Positions 60,666 through 64,000 of a stretch of 64,000 bases of DNA are shown here, in pieces (positions within the stretch are counted from its first letter, which is position 1; each line of letters starts with the position of its first letter). The notes below the pieces were generated by a model, which was not told where the DNA came from, did no database searches, and saw only the letters and a program-made list of their open reading frames with translations. Made by a program: the position numbers and the translations under genes. The stretch is from assembly GCF_900172225.1 (NCBI RefSeq), contig NZ_FWFO01000001.1:1302001-1366000 (forward strand). Reading direction: 5' to 3'. Source of the stretch: Falsiruegeria litorea R37 (GTDB lineage: Bacteria > Pseudomonadota > Alphaproteobacteria > Rhodobacterales > Rhodobacteraceae).

Positions 60666-60679
60666 ATTGACGAGTCAAT
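60666..60679. promoter_or_regulatory. Probable BetI operator
   Basis: ATTGACGAGTCAAT has perfect 6-base arms around two bases and is extended by TT and AA at near-symmetric outer positions. It lies 46 bases before the betI ATG, as expected for autoregulation by BetI. Confidence 0.65.
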
Positions 60680-60724
60680 AAAAAGAGCCTAGCGTTTTCT
60701 CTAGCTTTTGTTGGAGACGCGTGA

Positions 60725-61297
60725 ATGCCCAAAGTTGGAATGGAACCCATCCGCCGTGACGCCATCGTGCGTGCCACGATTGCCGAGCTTGGCGTCTCCA
60801 AATCCCTGGATGTCACCGTCAGCCAGATCGCCAAACGTGCAGGCATGTCCAGCGCGCTTGCGCACCACTATTTTGGCGGCAAGGATCAGATCTTTCTGGC
60901 CGCCATGCGACGCATCCTGACGGATTTCGGCGCCGAGGCACGCAGCGAGTTGAAAGCAGCGCCGCGCCACGATCGGGCGCAGGCCATCATTCGCGCCTGT
61001 TTTGCACCGTCGTGTTTCACGCCGGATGTGATCGCGGCCTGGATGACATTCTATGTGCTGGCCCAAACGAACGATGATGCGCTGCGCCTGTGGCAGATCT
61101 ATCAGGCGCGTATTCGCTCGAACCTGGTTGATGCCCTGCGCCCCTTGCTGGCCGACCCGGTCGAGGGCGCCGAAAACATGATCGCACTGATTGACGGTCT
61201 CTACATCCGTGCCGCGCTCAGCGCCCCGGAAGAGCCGCAACTGGCTGTCAACCACGCCCTGCGCGTTCTGAATACCCTGATCGAGAGCGGAAAATGA
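60725..61297 (+). CDS. betI: Choline-responsive TetR-type repressor BetI
   Basis: A 190-residue regulator that matches BetI: PKVGMEPIRRDAIVRATI at the start, the helix-turn-helix TVSQIAKRAGMSSALAHHYFGGKDQI, and the choline-pocket helices with WMTFYVLAQTNDDALRLWQIY. BetI blocks the bet operon until choline is present. GGAGAC precedes ATG 60725. Its stop overlaps the betC start as ATGA. Confidence 0.95.
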   Translation: MPKVGMEPIRRDAIVRATIAELGVSKSLDVTVSQIAKRAGMSSALAHHYFGGKDQIFLAAMRRILTDFGAEARSELKAAPRHDRAQAIIRACFAPSCFTPDVIAAWMTFYVLAQTNDDALRLWQIYQARIRSNLVDALRPLLADPVEGAENMIALIDGLYIRAALSAPEEPQLAVNHALRVLNTLIESGK

Positions 61298-62802
61298 CAA
61301 ACCCCAACATTCTGATCCTGATGGTGGATCAGCTCAACGGTACCCTCTTTCCCGATGGTCCCGCAGACTGGCTGCATGCGCCGAACCTGAAAAAACTGGC
61401 GGAACGCTCGACCCGCTTTGCCAATGCCTATACCGCCTCGCCGCTCTGTGCGCCGGGCCGGGCGTCGTTCATGTCGGGTCAGCTGCCTTCGCGCACCGGG
61501 GTCTATGACAACGCGGCCGAGTTCCGCAGCGACATCCCCACCTACGCGCATCATTTGCGCCGCGCGGGCTATTACACCTGCCTGTCCGGCAAAATGCACT
61601 TTGTGGGCCCCGACCAGCTGCACGGTTTTGAGGATCGCCTGACCACCGACATCTACCCGGCCGATTTCGGATGGACGCCGGATTACCGCAAGCCGGGCGA
61701 ACGCATCGACTGGTGGTATCACAACATGGGCTCTGTCACCGGGGCAGGGGTCGCCGAGATCTCGAACCAGATGGAGTATGATGACGAGGTCGCCTACAAC
61801 GCGACCGCCAAGCTCTATGATCTGGCGCGCGGCAATGATGAGCGCCCCTGGTGCGTGACCGTCAGCTTTACCCATCCGCATGATCCCTATGTGGCGCGCA
61901 AGAAGTACTGGGACCTCTACGAGGATTGCGAGCATCTGCTGCCTGAGGTCCCCGCGATGGAGTACGAGGATCACGATCCTCATGCCAAGCGCATCTTTGA
62001 CGCCAACGACTGGCGCAGCTTTGACATCACCGAAGACAACATCAAACGCTCACGCCGGGCCTATTTCGCCAACATCTCGTACCTGGATGACAAGATCGGC
62101 GAGATCCTGAACGTGCTGGAAACCACCCGGCAAGAAGCGATTATCATGTTCGTCTCGGACCACGGTGACATGCTGGGCGAGCGGGGTCTGTGGTTCAAGA
62201 TGAGCTTCTACGAAGGCTCCTCACGTGTGCCGCTGATGATTTCAGCGCCCGACATGCCCGCAGGCAAGATCGAAACGCCTGTGTCGACCATCGACGTGAC
62301 ACCAACCTTGGGTGCACTGGCTGGTGTCGACATGGCCGAGATCGAACCCTGGACCGATGGCATCAGTCTTGTGCCGATGGCACAAGGCACCGAGCGAACC
62401 GAACCTGTGGCGATCGAATACGCGGCCGAGGCGTCGTATGCGCCACTGGTGTCGCTGCGCTATGGCCCTTGGAAATACAACCGCTGCGCGCTGGACCCTG
62501 ATCAGCTGTTCAACCTCGACACCGACCCGCACGAGTTAACCAATCTGGCAGACGACCCGGCCCATGCCGGCACGCTGGCCACGATCAAGGCCAAGTCCGA
62601 GGCTCGTTGGGATCTGGACCGTTTTGATGCAGATGTACGCGCCAGCCAGGCCCGCCGTTGGGTGGTTTACGAGGCGCTGCGGCAGGGCGGGTATTACCCC
62701 TGGGATTACCAGCCACTGCAAAAGGCCTCGGAACGCTACATGCGCAACCACATGAACCTGGACAATCTGGAGGACAGCCAACGCTTCCCGCGTGGCGAAT
62801 AA
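61294..62802 (+). CDS. betC: Choline-sulfatase
   Basis: A 502-residue alkaline-phosphatase-fold sulfatase. The formylglycine motif is LCAPGRASFMSG with Cys52 as the modified residue. Metal ligands include MVDQLN (Asp) and VSDHGDMLGERG. The C-terminus RNHMNLDNLEDSQRFPR is the choline-sulfatase tail. It frees choline and sulfate from choline-O-sulfate, giving choline for BetA. ATGA overlap with betI shows translational coupling. Confidence 0.95.
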   Translation: MTNPNILILMVDQLNGTLFPDGPADWLHAPNLKKLAERSTRFANAYTASPLCAPGRASFMSGQLPSRTGVYDNAAEFRSDIPTYAHHLRRAGYYTCLSGKMHFVGPDQLHGFEDRLTTDIYPADFGWTPDYRKPGERIDWWYHNMGSVTGAGVAEISNQMEYDDEVAYNATAKLYDLARGNDERPWCVTVSFTHPHDPYVARKKYWDLYEDCEHLLPEVPAMEYEDHDPHAKRIFDANDWRSFDITEDNIKRSRRAYFANISYLDDKIGEILNVLETTRQEAIIMFVSDHGDMLGERGLWFKMSFYEGSSRVPLMISAPDMPAGKIETPVSTIDVTPTLGALAGVDMAEIEPWTDGISLVPMAQGTERTEPVAIEYAAEASYAPLVSLRYGPWKYNRCALDPDQLFNLDTDPHELTNLADDPAHAGTLATIKAKSEARWDLDRFDADVRASQARRWVVYEALRQGGYYPWDYQPLQKASERYMRNHMNLDNLEDSQRFPRGE

Positions 62803-62818
62803 CCCCTTCATCTATTTG

Positions 62819-62838
62819 AAAATACTCCCGCCGGAGGC
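62819..62838. repeat. 20-base intergenic repeat
   Basis: AAAATACTCCCGCCGGAGGC is identical to 35148-35167. Here it lies inside the bet operon between betC and betA, not between convergent genes. Confidence 0.75.
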
Positions 62839-62898
62839 ATGAAATCTTGAACGCCCGTGCTGTGGGCGACCCCGGCGGGTTTGGCAGGAGCCTGAGAA

Positions 62899-64000
62899 AT
62901 GGAAGCAGATTTTGTCATCGTAGGCGCGGGATCCGCCGGCTGCGCCATGGCCTATCGCCTGAGCGAGGCGGGGGCTTCGGTGCTGGTGATCGAACATGGC
63001 GGCACCGATGCGGGGCCCTTCATCCAGATGCCCGCCGCACTCAGCTATCCGATGAACATGTCGCGCTATGACTGGGGCTATCAGTCCGAGCCCGAGCCTT
63101 ACTTGGATGGTCGTCGCCTCGCCTGTCCACGCGGCAAGGTGATCGGCGGCTCATCCTCGATCAACGGCATGGTCTATGTGCGCGGCCACGCGATGGATTT
63201 CGACCATTGGTCCGACATGGGCGCTGATGGCTGGGCCTATGCGGATGTGCTGCCCTATTACAAACGGATGGAAACCTGGCACGATGGCGGCCACGGTGGC
63301 GATCCGACCTGGCGCGGCACGGATGGCCCGCTGCATGTGACACGTGGACCTCGTTCAAACCCGTTGTTCAAAGCTTTCGTAGATGCGGGTCAGCAGGCCG
63401 GGTACGAGGTCACCGGCGACTACAACGGCGAGAAGCAAGAGGGCTTTGGTCCGATGGAGCAGACGGTCTACAAGGGCCGTCGCTGGTCTGCGGCCAATGC
63501 TTATCTGCGACCCGCTTTGAAGCGCCCGAACTGTGATCTGGTCAATGGGCTGGCGGCGCGCGTTGTGATGGAAGAGGGGCGCGCCACTGGGGTCGAGATC
63601 ATCAAGGGCGGCAAGAAACAAATCATTCGCGCCCGGCGCGAGGTGGTTCTGGCAGCCTCGTCGATCAACTCGCCCAAACTGCTCATGCTGTCAGGTATCG
63701 GTGCGGGGGCGCATCTGGCCGAGCATGGCATTGACGTGGTTGCGGACCGCCCCGGCGTGGGCGCGAACCTGCAGGACCACCTGGAGCTTTACATCCAGCA
63801 GGCCGCGACGCAGCCGATCACCCTTTACAAGCATTGGAACCTGATCTCCAAAGGCGCAATCGGGGCGCAATGGCTGTTCACCAAGACCGGTTTGGGAGCC
63901 TCGAACCAGTTCGAAAGCGCGGCCTTCATCCGTTCGCAGGCGGGCGTGCAATATCCGGACATCCAGTACCATTTCCTGCCGATGGCGGTGCGCTATGACG
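62899..64000 (+). CDS. betA: Choline dehydrogenase (GMC flavoprotein), 3' end outside window
   Basis: 367 codons are visible and the frame is open to the window end. FAD motif [20 protein letters not shown] opens the protein. [22 protein letters not shown] is the GMC signature 1 and [16 protein letters not shown] is signature 2. BetA oxidises choline to betaine aldehyde at the membrane, passing electrons to the respiratory chain. ATG 62899 has GGCAGGAG upstream. It follows betC by 96 bases containing the 20-base repeat. Confidence 0.95.
   Translation, partial: MEADFVIVGAGSAGCAMAYRLSEAGASVLVIEHGGTDAGPFIQMPAALSYPMNMSRYDWGYQSEPEPYLDGRRLACPRGKVIGGSSSINGMVYVRGHAMDFDHWSDMGADGWAYADVLPYYKRMETWHDGGHGGDPTWRGTDGPLHVTRGPRSNPLFKAFVDAGQQAGYEVTGDYNGEKQEGFGPMEQTVYKGRRWSAANAYLRPALKRPNCDLVNGLAARVVMEEGRATGVEIIKGGKKQIIRARREVVLAASSINSPKLLMLSGIGAGAHLAEHGIDVVADRPGVGANLQDHLELYIQQAATQPITLYKHWNLISKGAIGAQWLFTKTGLGASNQFESAAFIRSQAGVQYPDIQYHFLPMAVRYD

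Noticed and set aside
1-64000. tRNA, rRNA, CRISPR arrays, prophage or complete insertion sequences
   Set aside because: Scanning the intergenic spaces by eye showed no tRNA T-arm consensus in a cloverleaf context, no regularly spaced repeats, and no transposase or integrase.

Overview
The window looks like a chromosomal segment of a marine alphaproteobacterium of the Roseobacter group (Rhodobacteraceae, Ruegeria/Phaeobacter-like). The evidence is high GC coding DNA, a class A RNase P RNA of alphaproteobacterial type, a betI-betC-betA choline-O-sulfate/choline locus, several dimethylglycine-dehydrogenase/GcvT fusion enzymes, an MttB-family methyltransferase, DUF1127, YmdB and GatCA genes, and short intergenic palindromic repeats. 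The genus is inferred from gene content, not from a search.

Layout. 1-3742 (minus): a translationally coupled array of at least four paralogous NTF2-like/class III nucleotide cyclase fusions (the fourth cut by the window edge), headed by an MBL-fold hydrolase. 3838-4542: an AT-richer orphan gene with a nuclease-like motif. 4645-7755: a ceramidase-like membrane protein, a TetR repressor with twin operators facing a Rieske oxygenase, and a small membrane protein. 7908-10939 (minus): a coupled amidase and ThDP enzyme. 11132-18772 (minus): a four-gene ATGA-coupled operon (MttB-like methyltransferase, class III aminotransferase, two FAD/GcvT demethylating dehydrogenases) with a divergent LysR regulator. 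19921-23264: gatC, gatA, an Excalibur lipoprotein and a peptidoglycan amidase. 23290-23972: an inverted pair of repeats and rnpB.

23990-28654 holds GYD, rpmG, GNAT, lipoprotein, Bax-inhibitor-type and DUF1127 genes, with an 840-base gene-free patch. 28780-33669 carries LysR and AraC regulators, a quinone oxidoreductase, an XRE regulator behind a perfect 16-base palindrome, and a histidinol-phosphatase-like enzyme. 33792-36473 is a convergent pair of purine deaminases (8-oxoguanine and guanine). 36621-44744 holds mgtE, 5-formyl-THF cyclo-ligase, ymdB, an SLC13/RCK transporter, and a META/TPM/META envelope cluster. 44747-50411 (minus) runs SLC13/RCK transporter, cupin, glutamine amidotransferase, BASS symporter, flavin dehydrogenase. 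50578-60651 has a TetR with twin operators plus a serine hydrolase, yebC, a LysR/2OG-oxygenase pair, a ClpP-fold membrane protein, a nitroreductase, an ArgP/LysE-type regulator/exporter pair, a DMT transporter and a DUF1036 protein. 60725-64000 is betI-betC-betA, with betA cut by the window end.

Themes are osmolyte and methylated-amine catabolism (bet locus, MttB/GcvT operon), purine salvage, many regulator/target divergent pairs, and cyclic-nucleotide signalling of unknown purpose. I see no tRNA or rRNA gene, CRISPR array, prophage or intact insertion sequence.
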